A stretch of 64,000 nt of DNA from Lysinibacillus_B sp036662795 (GTDB lineage: Bacteria > Bacillota > Bacilli > Bacillales_A > Planococcaceae). The notes under the pieces were generated by a model that worked only from the letters and a program-made list of their open reading frames with translations, was not told the DNA's origin and searched no databases. The position numbers and the translations under genes were made by a program. Positions 8,085-17,432 of the stretch are shown one piece after another. Positions within the stretch are counted from its first letter, which is position 1, and every line of letters starts with the position of its first letter. Where the stretch lies: the NCBI RefSeq assembly GCF_036662795.1, contig NZ_JBAFWZ010000010.1, forward strand, positions 1 through 64,000, read 5' to 3'.

Positions 8085-8950
8085 TAATGAATAGGTTGTT
8101 TTTTGTCGTCGAGTGTAAAGCCTTCTCCTGCAACATCTCGAACTTCGACAATGGATACGAACGCATGCGGATCAAGTGTATGAATAATGGTTTTTAGTCG
8201 CACAATTTCATTTCGAGCAACAACGCAATATAATATATCCTTATTCTCCTTTGTAAAATGTCCACGACCATTTATAATTGTTACGCCGCGCTCCATTTTT
8301 TCGGCAATAAAGTCTGCAATTTCATCAGCCTGAGAGGAGATGATCAGTGCTCCTTTTGCTGAATAGGCTCCTTCTTGAACAAAGTCGATAACTCGTCCAC
8401 CGATATAAACGGCTACTAGCGTATACATCATCGAACGCGCATCTAAAAATGTAGCCCAAGAAAGTAATATAACAACTGTATCAAAAGCGAACATTGTTTT
8501 TCCCATACTCCAGCCTATATATTTATTCGCTAATCTTGCAATGATATCAACACCGCCTGTTGTACCTCCTGATCGGAACACAATTCCAAGTCCAGCTCCT
8601 ATGAATACACCTGCAAATAAAGCGACAAGTAATTTATCATCTTGTAAGTTCATTTGGAACTCATATAATTGAAAAATCTTCAAGAAAATAGAGACAGAAA
8701 CTGTACCGATAATTGTATAAATAAGTGCTCGCTTACCTAGCAAACGCCAACCTAAGATAAACATCGGAATATTTAATAGAAGGTTCATTAATGCAGGATC
8801 CCACTTTAAAGTAAAAAATAAAATTAGTGTGATGCCACTAAAGCCACCTTCACCAAGGTGATTTTGCATATTGAAATGGACAAAACCAAAGCTGAAAATG
8901 GCAGAACCGAGCATAATTCCTAAGATGTTTTGAATTTTAATACCGTTCAT
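8084..8950 (-). CDS. YitT family membrane protein (DUF161/DUF2179)
   Basis: A 288-aa protein with five or so hydrophobic helices in the first 190 residues, the family signature GAGLGIVFRSGGTTGGVDIIA at about 117-137, and a soluble C-terminal DUF2179-type domain with a GRGHFT loop. This is a widespread Firmicute family of probable transporters of unknown substrate; several paralogues usually exist, so no exact symbol is given. An ACGGAGG site precedes the ATG. The gene is oriented against its neighbours and its stop codon abuts a tandem repeat. Confidence 0.88.
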   Translation of the reverse strand: MNGIKIQNILGIMLGSAIFSFGFVHFNMQNHLGEGGFSGITLILFFTLKWDPALMNLLLNIPMFILGWRLLGKRALIYTIIGTVSVSIFLKIFQLYEFQMNLQDDKLLVALFAGVFIGAGLGIVFRSGGTTGGVDIIARLANKYIGWSMGKTMFAFDTVVILLSWATFLDARSMMYTLVAVYIGGRVIDFVQEGAYSAKGALIISSQADEIADFIAEKMERGVTIINGRGHFTKENKDILYCVVARNEIVRLKTIIHTLDPHAFVSIVEVRDVAGEGFTLDDKKQPIH

Positions 8951-9047
8951 TCTTTTTTCCTCCGTTGTAAATATTGAAAAATTCTAAAAAATGATAAAAA
9001 TATATGTTCGTTGCTCAGTAAACTTATTATGTTGTATTTTTCATGTT

Positions 9048-9076
9048 TTGACAACAGGATGTGAAATCGATACGAT
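9048..9076 (+). promoter_or_regulatory. predicted sigma-A promoter of ypjD-dapB-mgsA
   Basis: A perfect TTGACA at 9048-9053 and TACGAT at 9071-9076 are spaced by 17 bases, 20 bases before the ypjD ATG. Confidence 0.7.
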
Positions 9077-9096
9077 AGAAATAGGAGTGTGAGAAC

Positions 9097-9429
9097 ATGG
9101 ATAAACAATTAACAATGCATGATTTACAGCAAAAAGTGGATGATTACATCGGTCAATTTAAAGAAGGCTATTTTCCGCCGTTTGAATTGCTTGCACGCCT
9201 AACAGAAGAGCTAGGTGAGTTATCCCGTGAGGTGCAGGATGTATACGGACAGAAGAAAAAGAAGTCAACAGAGGATATCAGTTCTATTGAAGAAGAGCTT
9301 GGCGATTTCTTTTTCGTTTTAGTATGCTTTGCAAATGCACAAGGTATTCGTCTAGACGAAGCGTTATTACGAGTGTTAAATAAATTTGAAACGAGAGATA
9401 AAGATCGTTGGACACGAAAGGAAGAATAG
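9097..9429 (+). CDS. ypjD: MazG-like nucleotide pyrophosphohydrolase YpjD
   Basis: A 110-aa all-alpha NTP pyrophosphatase of the MazG superfamily. The metal-binding EExxE-type signatures are seen as EELGELSRE (about residues 29-37) and EEELGDFFF (about 65-73). It probably hydrolyses non-canonical or excess nucleoside triphosphates in the cytosol. The gene is first in ypjD-dapB-mgsA, with one base between its stop and the dapB ATG. The same order occurs in B. subtilis. Confidence 0.9.
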   Translation: MDKQLTMHDLQQKVDDYIGQFKEGYFPPFELLARLTEELGELSREVQDVYGQKKKKSTEDISSIEEELGDFFFVLVCFANAQGIRLDEALLRVLNKFETRDKDRWTRKEE

Positions 9430-9430
9430 A

Positions 9431-10225
9431 ATGATTAGAGTAGCAATCGCCGGTGCACGGGGAAAAATGGGAATTGAAGCGGTACATACAGTGTTAAATC
9501 GAGAAGGGATGGAGCTCGTAGCTGCACTAGACTATAAGGATCTTGGTCCGACGCTAGGAAATTTAGAAATGTTTCCAGATTATTATGATACACCTATTTA
9601 CACTGATTTTGCACAGCTAGTAGCTGAAACAAAGCCAGATGTACTGCTTGATTTAACAAGCCCACATTCAGTTTATCAGCATACAAAAGAGGCGCTAGAA
9701 CACAATGTAAGACCTGTAATTGGTACTACTGGCTTTACAGATGAACAACTACAAGAATTAACAGAGCTAGCAAGAAGTAAAAAAATTGGCTGTATTATAG
9801 CCCCTAATTTTGCCATTGGTGCTATTCTAATGATGAAATTTGCAAAGGAGGCAGCAAAATACTTACCAGATGTTGAAATTATCGAAATGCATCATGATAG
9901 AAAGCTAGATGCCCCTTCTGGCACAGGAATCAAAACAGCTCAAATGATTGCAGAAGTTCGTCAATCGAAAATTCAGGGGCATCCGGATGAAAAGGAAACA
10001 CATGAAGGAGCGCGAGGAGCAGACTTTGAAGGAATGAAAATTCATTCTGTCCGTTTACCTGGGCTTGTAGCTCATCAGCAAGTATTATTCGGTGGGGACG
10101 GTCAGCTTTTAACTATCCGACATGACTCATTAAACCGAGAATCATTTATGAGTGGTGTAGCGTTCTGTATTAATACGGTAATCACGATGGATAAACTTGT
10201 GTACGGGCTAGAAAATATCATATAA
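9431..10225 (+). CDS. dapB: 4-hydroxy-tetrahydrodipicolinate reductase
   Basis: A 264-aa enzyme of the lysine/diaminopimelate pathway that uses NAD(P)H to reduce hydroxy-tetrahydrodipicolinate. It has the Rossmann motif AGARGKMG (residues 8-15), the GTTGF turn, the NFAIGA segment and the catalytic EMHHDRKLDAPSGT motif carrying the paired histidines and lysine. The ATG at 9431 follows ypjD by one base and has an AAAGGAAG site inside ypjD; the longer in-frame reading from 9386 lies within ypjD and adds nothing homologous. Confidence 0.96.
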   Translation: MIRVAIAGARGKMGIEAVHTVLNREGMELVAALDYKDLGPTLGNLEMFPDYYDTPIYTDFAQLVAETKPDVLLDLTSPHSVYQHTKEALEHNVRPVIGTTGFTDEQLQELTELARSKKIGCIIAPNFAIGAILMMKFAKEAAKYLPDVEIIEMHHDRKLDAPSGTGIKTAQMIAEVRQSKIQGHPDEKETHEGARGADFEGMKIHSVRLPGLVAHQQVLFGGDGQLLTIRHDSLNRESFMSGVAFCINTVITMDKLVYGLENII

Positions 10226-10240
10226 GAATGGAATGATCCA

Positions 10241-10645
10241 ATGAAAATTGCATTAATTGCACATGATCGTAAAAAAGATAATTTAGTTCAATTTGCAATT
10301 GCATATCGCCAGATTTTTGCAGAGCATGAGCTGTATGCAACAGGAACAACAGGGCTTCGCATTAATGAAGAAACGGGACTAGAAATAACAAGATTCCGCT
10401 CAGGCCCTCTAGGTGGCGACCAGCAAATTGGTGCGATGATAGCAAACAATGAAATGGATATGGTATTTTTCTTCCGTGATCCATTAACTGCTCAGCCACA
10501 TGAACCAGATGTAACGGCCCTTGTTCGTTTATGTGATTTATATCATGTACCACTTGCAACTAATATGGGCACAGCAGAAATTTTATTAAAAGGCTTAGAA
10601 GCAGGGCTAGTTGATTGGAGGCTTATTCAGGAAAGACGTCAATAA
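10241..10645 (+). CDS. mgsA: methylglyoxal synthase
   Basis: A 134-aa enzyme converting dihydroxyacetone phosphate to methylglyoxal and phosphate, a bypass of glycolysis. Family motifs are ALIAHDRKKDNL at residues 4-15, TGTTG phosphate-binding turn, SGPLGGDQQIGA and FFRDPL with the catalytic aspartates, and NMGTAE. It follows dapB closely. In B. subtilis bshB1 comes next; here bshA follows directly, so the first bacillithiol deacetylase gene is missing from this site. Confidence 0.95.
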   Translation: MKIALIAHDRKKDNLVQFAIAYRQIFAEHELYATGTTGLRINEETGLEITRFRSGPLGGDQQIGAMIANNEMDMVFFFRDPLTAQPHEPDVTALVRLCDLYHVPLATNMGTAEILLKGLEAGLVDWRLIQERRQ

Positions 10646-10713
10646 AGGATTATTGTTATTTTGCCATATAAAATGTACAATCAAATAATTGCTAAAAAGG
10701 GGATGAAAAGCAG

Positions 10714-11850
10714 ATGCGAAAGTTAAAAATTGGTATTACGTGTTATCCTACTGTGGGAGGTTCAGGTGTAATTGCAACAGAACTCGGGAAGATGCTAGCA
10801 GAAAGAGGGCATGAAATTCATTTCATTACATCGAGCGTACCATTTCGATTGAATAAAATTTATCCTACTGTTTTTTTCCACGAAGTAGAAGTGAATAACT
10901 ATTCTGTTTTTCAATATTCTCCATATGATATTGCTTTAGCAAGTAAAATGGCAGACGTAATTAAAGAGGAAAAATTAGATGTGCTGCATGTCCATTATGC
11001 CATCCCTCATGCAGTATGCGCCGTACTTGCGCGTGAAATGTGTGGTGAATCCATTGGTATTGTCACGACACTGCACGGTACTGATATATCCGTTTTAGGG
11101 GAAGATTCCACGCTAGCACTAGCAATTAAATATGGCATAGAGCGTTCTGATATTGTTACGACAGTTTCTGATTCGTTAAAGCAGGAAACGTATGAGCGCA
11201 TTGATACGAAAAAGCCAATTGAAACGATCTATAACTTTGTTGATGAGGCTGTGTTTAAGCCACTCGATCCAGGTAATCTAAAGGAACAGTTTGGTATTAG
11301 GGAAAATGAGCGTGTATTAATTCACGTATCTAATTTCCGTAAGATAAAAAATTTACCAGACATCGTTGACGCGTTTCTGAAAGTAAGGGAAAGGATGCCA
11401 GCGAAACTATTACTTGTGGGAGATGGACCTGAAAAGCACCGTATCATGGATAAGGTTAAAAAATCGCAATATAAGGAAGATATTTTATTCCTTGGAAAGC
11501 AAGAAAATATTGCCGAGCTTTTTGCTATTAGTGATGTCAAGCTCCTACTTTCAGAAAAGGAATCATTCGGTCTAGTATTACTTGAAGCAATGGCATGTGG
11601 CGTGCCGGGTATAGGCACGGCAATTGGTGGTATTCCAGAAGTGATTGAGCACGGTGTAAACGGCTACTTAGTCGATTTAGGTGATGTTGATGCCGTTGCA
11701 AAATATGCAATTGAATTATTAAGCGATGAAGAAAAGCTCATGACATTCCGAGAAAACGCAATGGCAGCAGTGCAATCAAAATTTCATTCAGAAGCAATTA
11801 TTGAACAATATGAACAGTTATATGAAAAATTGGCGGCAGTTAAATTATGA
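10714..11850 (+). CDS. bshA: N-acetyl-alpha-D-glucosaminyl L-malate synthase
   Basis: A 378-aa GT4-type retaining glycosyltransferase that joins GlcNAc from UDP-GlcNAc to L-malate, the first step of bacillithiol synthesis. It has the N-terminal GGSGVIATELG nucleotide-sugar loop, HVHYAIPHA, LHGTDI, HVSNFRKIKN and the E-x7-E motif ESFGLVLLE near residue 287. The length fits BshA. Its stop overlaps the cca start by four bases (ATGA), a coupling also seen in B. subtilis. Confidence 0.94.
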   Translation: MRKLKIGITCYPTVGGSGVIATELGKMLAERGHEIHFITSSVPFRLNKIYPTVFFHEVEVNNYSVFQYSPYDIALASKMADVIKEEKLDVLHVHYAIPHAVCAVLAREMCGESIGIVTTLHGTDISVLGEDSTLALAIKYGIERSDIVTTVSDSLKQETYERIDTKKPIETIYNFVDEAVFKPLDPGNLKEQFGIRENERVLIHVSNFRKIKNLPDIVDAFLKVRERMPAKLLLVGDGPEKHRIMDKVKKSQYKEDILFLGKQENIAELFAISDVKLLLSEKESFGLVLLEAMACGVPGIGTAIGGIPEVIEHGVNGYLVDLGDVDAVAKYAIELLSDEEKLMTFRENAMAAVQSKFHSEAIIEQYEQLYEKLAAVKL

Positions 11851-13022
11851 CACAACAATGGAAAATAGCAGAGAATGTCATCCATAAAATACAACAAGCG
11901 GGCTTTGAGGCTGTCTTTGTCGGTGGTGCAGTAAGGGATCGAATATTAAATCGGGAGCAGCATGATATTGATGTTGCTACGAGTGCATTGCCCTCTGAAA
12001 TAAAAACCATATTTACCAAAACAGTCGATGTCGGTATTGAGCATGGTACCGTACTCGTGCTTGATGAAGGAGCGCCAATAGAGGTGACGACATATCGAAC
12101 AGATGGTACGTATGATGATCACCGTCGACCGGATAGTGTCGTTTTCGTTCGTTCATTAAAGGATGACCTAGAACGTCGTGATTTTACAATGAACGCTATA
12201 GCGATGACAGCCTCCTATGAAATAATCGATTACTATGGTGGTATTTCTGATATAGAGCAAAGGCTGATACGAGCAGTGGGGCAACCACAAAAACGATTTC
12301 AAGAAGATGCCCTAAGAATGCTCCGAGCTGTGCGTTTTCGTGCACAGCTCGGTTTTGCTATTGAGAATGAAACATTTACAGCTATTAAAAAACAGGCACA
12401 AGACATTCAACATATTGCAATGGAGAGAATCTCGGCAGAATTAAATAAAATATGGATAAGCGATAATGTTTTTGAAGGAATAGTATCTCTTGTACAATCT
12501 AATTTAGCAAATTATTTACCGGGAAATTTTATGGAAAATTTAGAAAAATGGAAATATTGCAAGTTCACCTCTCCCTCGATGGGGTGGGCATACCTTTGCT
12601 TTTTAAATAGGGAGCAGCATGCATCCATTGTGAAGGCGTACAGATTGTCAAATAAGGAAAAGAATTATGTGCAGAATGTTCTTCGTGCTTATGACGCATT
12701 ATTACAAGGCTGGTCAATCGTAGATTATTTTGAAACCGAATTATCGGTACTTGAAGGGGCCTATGATTTTGCAGAATGGCAGGGGATTGAGCTCAGTGTA
12801 ACGAAAGATCAAATCGCATTAATAAAAGCCTCACTTCCGATTGAATCTAGGAAAGACCTTCAGGCAAACGGAAATGATTTTATGGAATGGACGAATAAAA
12901 AGCGAGGACCTTGGTTAAAAGATGCGTTGGACAAGGTATTACTAGCTGTTTTAAATGGCTCTCTTGACAATAATCCTGATCAGATTAGGGAATGGTTCCT
13001 ACATGAGTTTGACGAAGGGTAA
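11847..13022 (+). CDS. cca: CCA-adding tRNA nucleotidyltransferase
   Basis: A 391-aa class II nucleotidyltransferase that builds or repairs the CCA end of tRNAs without a nucleic acid template. It shows GGAVRD at residues 26-31, the metal-binding D40-I-D42, RRDFTMNA near 113, and the ALRMLRAVRF segment of the following helical domain. The length equals that of Bacillus enzymes. It overlaps bshA by four bases, so translation is probably coupled. Confidence 0.95.
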   Translation: MTQQWKIAENVIHKIQQAGFEAVFVGGAVRDRILNREQHDIDVATSALPSEIKTIFTKTVDVGIEHGTVLVLDEGAPIEVTTYRTDGTYDDHRRPDSVVFVRSLKDDLERRDFTMNAIAMTASYEIIDYYGGISDIEQRLIRAVGQPQKRFQEDALRMLRAVRFRAQLGFAIENETFTAIKKQAQDIQHIAMERISAELNKIWISDNVFEGIVSLVQSNLANYLPGNFMENLEKWKYCKFTSPSMGWAYLCFLNREQHASIVKAYRLSNKEKNYVQNVLRAYDALLQGWSIVDYFETELSVLEGAYDFAEWQGIELSVTKDQIALIKASLPIESRKDLQANGNDFMEWTNKKRGPWLKDALDKVLLAVLNGSLDNNPDQIREWFLHEFDEG

Positions 13023-13234
13023 ATATCAGTTGGAAAACCAATATAAATAATCTCATAGCGGGTAAGGAACTACATTTGTTCCCTTACTCTTTTTATTTAC
13101 AAATTAAACTATCTTTTTATGAAACCTTTTAAATCAATAAACTACTAAATAATTATACAGATTATTTAATGTACTTGAAAAACACATAAGGCTGATTGTA
13201 ATGTCAATTTTATTAAATTTTAGGGGTGTAGTCT

Positions 13235-13864
13235 TTGAATAAGAAATGGACGCTATCAATAATTTCTGCGATTGTTGGAATCGTATTGTTAAGCGGTTGT
13301 TCAGTTGAACAAGGTACAGAAAATGATAAAGAACGTTCAAATGTTTCACAGCAATTAATAAGCTTGGCTACTGGGCAAGCTAAATTTCCATTATACAAAG
13401 ATTTAGATGAATTAGAAAATACTGCAGATACTATTGTGCAAGTGAAATTTACTGGGGATAGAAAAATTCAAAACTTTGAGCAGAATGGGATTGTAATTGA
13501 TAGTGCTGCGGAGTCTGAAGTTAAAGTGAAAAAAGTTTATAAAGGCAACATTGAAAAAGGATCAACGATCGTAATTTATGAACCTGGTTTTATGAAGGGT
13601 GAAATATATCAAAATGTTGATGGATATAAAAATATGAATGTAAAAGGAAACTATATACTTTTCCTTAAAGAAAATCCAGATAACACCTTCGTTGGGTTAG
13701 GTGTCTATCAAGGTAAATTCGATTTAGATATTACAGATCCAGTTAAACAAGTAAAACTGGAAATGACGAAAGAAGAATTTGAATCATTAGACTATGTGGG
13801 TGAAGATCCAAGTCACTTTAATCTATTAAAAGAAGAAGTTATTCAAAAATACAAAAATAAGTAG
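13235..13864 (+). CDS. putative lipoprotein of unknown function
   Basis: A 209-aa protein starting at a TTG (13235) behind TAGGGGTG. The first 23 residues form a lipoprotein signal peptide with lipobox LLSGC; the cysteine at about residue 22 would be lipidated, placing the protein on the outer face of the membrane. The rest is charged and has no recognised domain; the central part (VKVKKVYKGNI...VIYEPGF...NYILFLKE) resembles small beta-rich extracytoplasmic domains found in other Bacillus lipoproteins. It is not part of the conserved B. subtilis gene order. The 212 bases before it show nothing clear. Confidence 0.8.
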   Translation: MNKKWTLSIISAIVGIVLLSGCSVEQGTENDKERSNVSQQLISLATGQAKFPLYKDLDELENTADTIVQVKFTGDRKIQNFEQNGIVIDSAAESEVKVKKVYKGNIEKGSTIVIYEPGFMKGEIYQNVDGYKNMNVKGNYILFLKENPDNTFVGLGVYQGKFDLDITDPVKQVKLEMTKEEFESLDYVGEDPSHFNLLKEEVIQKYKNK

Positions 13865-13897
13865 AGTAAAAAACACTAGAGACTTTTTATCCGTTTT

Positions 13898-13940
13898 AAA
13901 CACGCATTTTACCGCATGTAGTATGATGCGTGTTTTTTTA
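13898..13940 (+). terminator. intrinsic terminator after the lipoprotein gene
   Basis: AAACACGCAT (13898-13907) and ATGCGTGTTT (13926-13935) pair, and the second arm runs into a T tract. Confidence 0.85.
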
Positions 13941-14115
13941 GAATTAACATCTATGCACCTTCTGATACTAATGTCATATACCAACATGAAATAGTTTATT
14001 TACAGGATTTAATAGCTTATCCCTACAGTTAATTGTATGATTAATACGATTATGTTGTAGGATTAACTATAAAAAAGAACGTGACAGTATAATATTTCAA
14101 AGGAATGGTTTTTGT

Positions 14116-15099
14116 ATGAGTTTAACAATGAAGGATGAAATTTTACAAAAATTTTTACAGGCTAGTGGTGAGCCGATTTCTGGACAACAGCTTGCGGATG
14201 ATTTTGGTGTATCACGTACAGCCATCTGGAAGCATATGCAGTCGTTACAGGCGGAAGGATACACTTTTGACACGATTAAGAAGAAAGGATATGTCTTACT
14301 TTCTGTACCAGATCGCGTCGATGTTGCACAAATAACGGCAAATTTACAAACGAAGCGATTAGGTAAAACAATCCATCATTTTGAAGAAACGCCATCTACT
14401 CAGCTTATTGCACACGACCTTGTTCGAGATGGAGTAGAAGATGGCACTATTATTTTAGCAGAGCATCAAACAGCAGGCCGTGGTCGAATGCTACGTCCTT
14501 GGGAATCTACAGCAGGCAAAGGGATTTGGATGACGGTGATTTTAAAGCCAGACGTATTGCCACATCAAGCTCCTCAATTTACACTTGTTGCAGCAGTTGC
14601 TGTTGTTAATACAATGAAGGCAATGTTTAAAACCTTCGTACCAACCATCAAATGGCCAAATGATATTTTGATTAATGGTCGTAAATGTACAGGGATTTTA
14701 ACTGAAATGGTGGCAGAGGCAGATTGTGTACAAGCTCTATTAATTGGCATCGGTATCAATGTTAATCAGCAAATGAACGATTTTCCAGAGGAATTGCACT
14801 CTATCGCAACATCAATGGCCATCGAGCATGGAGAAACGATTGATCGCGCTTTATTTGTCTCAAATTTACTTTACTTCCTAGAGCACTACTCAGATCTTTA
14901 TATTAAACATGGTTTTGAACCAATTAAAGAGCTTTGGGAAGAAGCTTCAGGAACAATCGGTCAGCATGTAAAGGCAACAACCCTTCGAGAAGTGATTGAA
15001 GGAGAAGCAATTGGAATAACAGAGGCGGGCGTTCTACAAATCCGAACAAATAGTGGAGAAATTAAGGAAGTGTATTCTGCGGATATTGAAATCAAGTAA
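14116..15099 (+). CDS. birA: bifunctional biotin-[acetyl-CoA carboxylase] ligase / biotin repressor
   Basis: A 327-aa group II biotin protein ligase. Residues 1-65 form a winged helix-turn-helix (QQLADDFGVSRTAIWKHMQ), followed by the ligase core with GRGRMLRPWES and GKGIWMTVILKP near 118-140, KWPNDILINGRK near 180, and a small C-terminal domain. It makes biotinyl-AMP, biotinylates acetyl-CoA and pyruvate carboxylases, and represses biotin genes. A TATAAT hexamer at 14088-14093 precedes it. Synteny (cca-birA-panB) matches B. subtilis. Confidence 0.95.
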   Translation: MSLTMKDEILQKFLQASGEPISGQQLADDFGVSRTAIWKHMQSLQAEGYTFDTIKKKGYVLLSVPDRVDVAQITANLQTKRLGKTIHHFEETPSTQLIAHDLVRDGVEDGTIILAEHQTAGRGRMLRPWESTAGKGIWMTVILKPDVLPHQAPQFTLVAAVAVVNTMKAMFKTFVPTIKWPNDILINGRKCTGILTEMVAEADCVQALLIGIGINVNQQMNDFPEELHSIATSMAIEHGETIDRALFVSNLLYFLEHYSDLYIKHGFEPIKELWEEASGTIGQHVKATTLREVIEGEAIGITEAGVLQIRTNSGEIKEVYSADIEIK

Positions 15100-15242
15100 G
15101 GTGATTCACTGTAGATTTTATAAACAATAAACTGTACGTTTTCTTCTAAACTTGTTATAGTAGCTTTGTGGACAGTATCATTTTTGAACTGTACCTTTTA
15201 AAAAAAATAACAAAAAAATCTGCCTTGATCTTATATAGACAG

Positions 15243-15315
15243 GGACGGAAGAAAACGAAGCGTAAGAGAGTCAGCGCTACCCTTCTGTCCATTTTTGGAT
15301 AGAAGGGTATTTTAT
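15243..15315 (+). promoter_or_regulatory. pan-motif-like leader RNA with competing terminator before panB
   Basis: GGACGGAAG at 15243-15251 can pair with CTTCTGTCC at 15282-15290, with an inner AGCG/GCGCT pairing. The same CTTCTGTCC is also the left arm of a 13-bp terminator hairpin (15279-15291 with 15296-15308) followed by ATTTTATTGTTTT. Two mutually exclusive folds are the layout of an attenuator. A structured pan motif is known upstream of panB genes in Firmicutes; that this is a copy is inferred from position and architecture, not from an alignment. No T-box sequence is present. Confidence 0.7.
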
Positions 15316-15346
15316 TGTTTTCTTCGAGAAATTGGGGGAGGAACAT

Positions 15347-16186
15347 ATGAAAACAACGAGTGATTTTTTAAAAATGAAGAGGCAGGGTGAAAAAATCGTC
15401 ATGATAACAGCATACGATTATCCAGCTGCAAAATTCTCAGAGGATGCAGGCGTCGATATGATTTTAGTCGGTGATTCATTAGGGATGGTTGTATTAGGTT
15501 ATGATTCAACAATGCCAGTCACTGTAGAGGATATGGTTCACCATGGGAAAGCAGTTCGCCGAGGGGCTAAGGATACGTTTATCGTCCTAGATATGCCTTT
15601 TGGCTCATACCACGGAGATCTTAACGACACTTTAAAAACGGCTGTTAGTATGATGCAAGCGACGGGTGCTGATGCCTTAAAGGTTGAAGGTGCAGACGAG
15701 GTAGTAGATGTGATCAAGAAGCTGACAAATGCTGGGATTCCGGTAGTTGCCCATTTAGGCTTACTTCCACAATCAGCGGGTGTACTAGGTGGCTACAAAG
15801 TGCAAGGGAAAACAGCAGAGCAAGCAGCTAAGCTACTAGAGGACGCTCGTAAAGTAGAGGAAGCAGGTGCTTGTGCTGTTGTTCTAGAATGTATTCCACA
15901 TCAGTTAACTGACCTTGTATCGAAAGCATTAACGATTCCAACAATCGGAATAGGTGCCGGAGTTGAAGCAGATGGACAAGTGTTAGTTTTCCATGACTTA
16001 TTAATGTATGGAAAACATCATATACCAAAATTTGTTCAAGCATTTGGATTTGTAGGAGATGAAGTAGAACGTGGCATCTCTGGCTACACAAAAGCAGTGA
16101 AGGCAGGTAGCTTCCCGAATGAATCCCAAAGCTTTACGATGAATGAGGATCATTTAATCGCATTATATGGGGGCGCAGTAAAATGA
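15347..16186 (+). CDS. panB: 3-methyl-2-oxobutanoate hydroxymethyltransferase
   Basis: A 279-aa TIM-barrel enzyme that makes ketopantoate from 2-oxoisovalerate and methylene-tetrahydrofolate. It carries MITAYDYPAAKF, the metal-site VGDSLGMVVLGY, HHGKAVRRG, KVEGADEV, GLLPQS and GIGAG. The ATG at 15347 behind GGGGGAGGAA is preferred to an in-frame start at 15332. It overlaps panC by four bases. Expression is probably controlled by the leader hairpins just upstream. Confidence 0.95.
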   Translation: MKTTSDFLKMKRQGEKIVMITAYDYPAAKFSEDAGVDMILVGDSLGMVVLGYDSTMPVTVEDMVHHGKAVRRGAKDTFIVLDMPFGSYHGDLNDTLKTAVSMMQATGADALKVEGADEVVDVIKKLTNAGIPVVAHLGLLPQSAGVLGGYKVQGKTAEQAAKLLEDARKVEEAGACAVVLECIPHQLTDLVSKALTIPTIGIGAGVEADGQVLVFHDLLMYGKHHIPKFVQAFGFVGDEVERGISGYTKAVKAGSFPNESQSFTMNEDHLIALYGGAVK

Positions 16187-17034
16187 AGGTCGTAACAACA
16201 ATCGCTGAACTAAAGGGAATTATAAAAGGGGCGCAAGAAGTAGGACAGTCAATTGGGCTTGTACCAACGATGGGATACCTACATGAGGGGCATTTAACTC
16301 TTGCCTCAGAGGCACGAAAAGAAAATGATATCGTGATTATGAGTATCTTTGTTAACCCGACACAGTTTGGTCCAAATGAAGATTTTGAATCATATCCACG
16401 AGATTTACCGCGTGACACGAAGCTTGCAGAGTCGGCTGGGGTTGACTATATTTTTGCTCCAGCGGTAGAAGAAATGTATCCAACAGATGGTGGAATATAT
16501 ATTCGTGCTGGTCGTCAGTCTCAAATTTTATGTGGTGCAAGCCGACCAGGACATTTTGACGGTGTACTACAAGTTGTTGCGAAGCTATTCCATCTAGCCC
16601 AGCCAACACGTGCTTACTTTGGTCAAAAGGATGCACAGCAAGTAGCCATTATTCAAACGATGGTTCGTGATTATAACTTCCCGCTAGAACTTCGAACGGT
16701 GCCGATTGTACGTGAAGAAGACGGATTAGCAAAATCAAGCCGTAATGTGTACTTAACGGAGCAGGACCGAAGTGAAGCACCAGCTATTTATGCGGCGCTT
16801 CAATTAGCGAAGGATGAAATGAAAGAAACAGGTAATGCTGAGGCTGCGATTGAAAAAGCCCGCAAGAGTATTGAAACAGAAACTTCTGGGCGGATTGACT
16901 ATTTAGAATTATTATCGTATCCTGATTTAGCACAAGTGCAGGAAAATACAACAGAGGTATTACTAGCAGTTGCTGTATATATTGGTAAAACACGCTTAAT
17001 CGATAACTTAATGTTTTCAATAAAAGGGGAATAA
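16183..17034 (+). CDS. panC: pantothenate synthetase
   Basis: A 283-aa adenylate-forming enzyme joining pantoate and beta-alanine. It has the PTMGYLHEGHLTL signature (HEGH at residues 34-37), FVNPTQFGPNED, FGQKDAQQ, and the KSSRN loop corresponding to KMSKS-type motifs. The start codon sits in an ATGA overlap with panB, and panD follows after five bases, so panBCD is one operon. Confidence 0.96.
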   Translation: MKVVTTIAELKGIIKGAQEVGQSIGLVPTMGYLHEGHLTLASEARKENDIVIMSIFVNPTQFGPNEDFESYPRDLPRDTKLAESAGVDYIFAPAVEEMYPTDGGIYIRAGRQSQILCGASRPGHFDGVLQVVAKLFHLAQPTRAYFGQKDAQQVAIIQTMVRDYNFPLELRTVPIVREEDGLAKSSRNVYLTEQDRSEAPAIYAALQLAKDEMKETGNAEAAIEKARKSIETETSGRIDYLELLSYPDLAQVQENTTEVLLAVAVYIGKTRLIDNLMFSIKGE

Positions 17035-17039
17035 TAACG

Positions 17040-17423
17040 ATGTTAAGAATGATGATGAATAGCAAAATTCACCGTGCTCAAGTGACACAGGCGGATTTAA
17101 ATTATGTTGGCTCTATTACAATTGACCAGGACATTTTAGATGCAGTTGGGATGCTACCAAACGAAAAGGTGCATATTGTGAACAATAATAATGGTGCTCG
17201 TTTTGAAACATATATTATTGCAGGTGAGCGTGGTAGTGGCGTTATTTGCGTAAACGGCGCTGCAGCTCGACTTGTACAAAAGGACGATATTGTTATTATT
17301 ATCTCTTACGTGTATGTTGATAATAAAGAAGCTGCTGACCATAAGCCAACAGTTGCGATTATGGGCGACAATAACACAATTAAAGAAATGATTAGCTACG
17401 AGCCGGAAGCAACGGTGATGTAG
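17040..17423 (+). CDS. panD: aspartate 1-decarboxylase proenzyme
   Basis: A 127-aa pyruvoyl enzyme that makes beta-alanine from aspartate. The self-cleavage site is G24-S25 in YVGSITID; cleavage turns S25 into the pyruvoyl cofactor. The NNNNGARFETY and GAAARLVQ segments are typical. The length is normal. It is the last gene of panBCD and is followed by a terminator. Confidence 0.96.
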   Translation: MLRMMMNSKIHRAQVTQADLNYVGSITIDQDILDAVGMLPNEKVHIVNNNNGARFETYIIAGERGSGVICVNGAAARLVQKDDIVIIISYVYVDNKEAADHKPTVAIMGDNNTIKEMISYEPEATVM

Positions 17424-17432
17424 TGTAAATAA

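Noticed and set aside
15181..15320. T-box leader of panB
   Set aside because: The conserved GGGTGG-ACC T-box sequence is absent; the pairing pattern fits a pan-type attenuator better.
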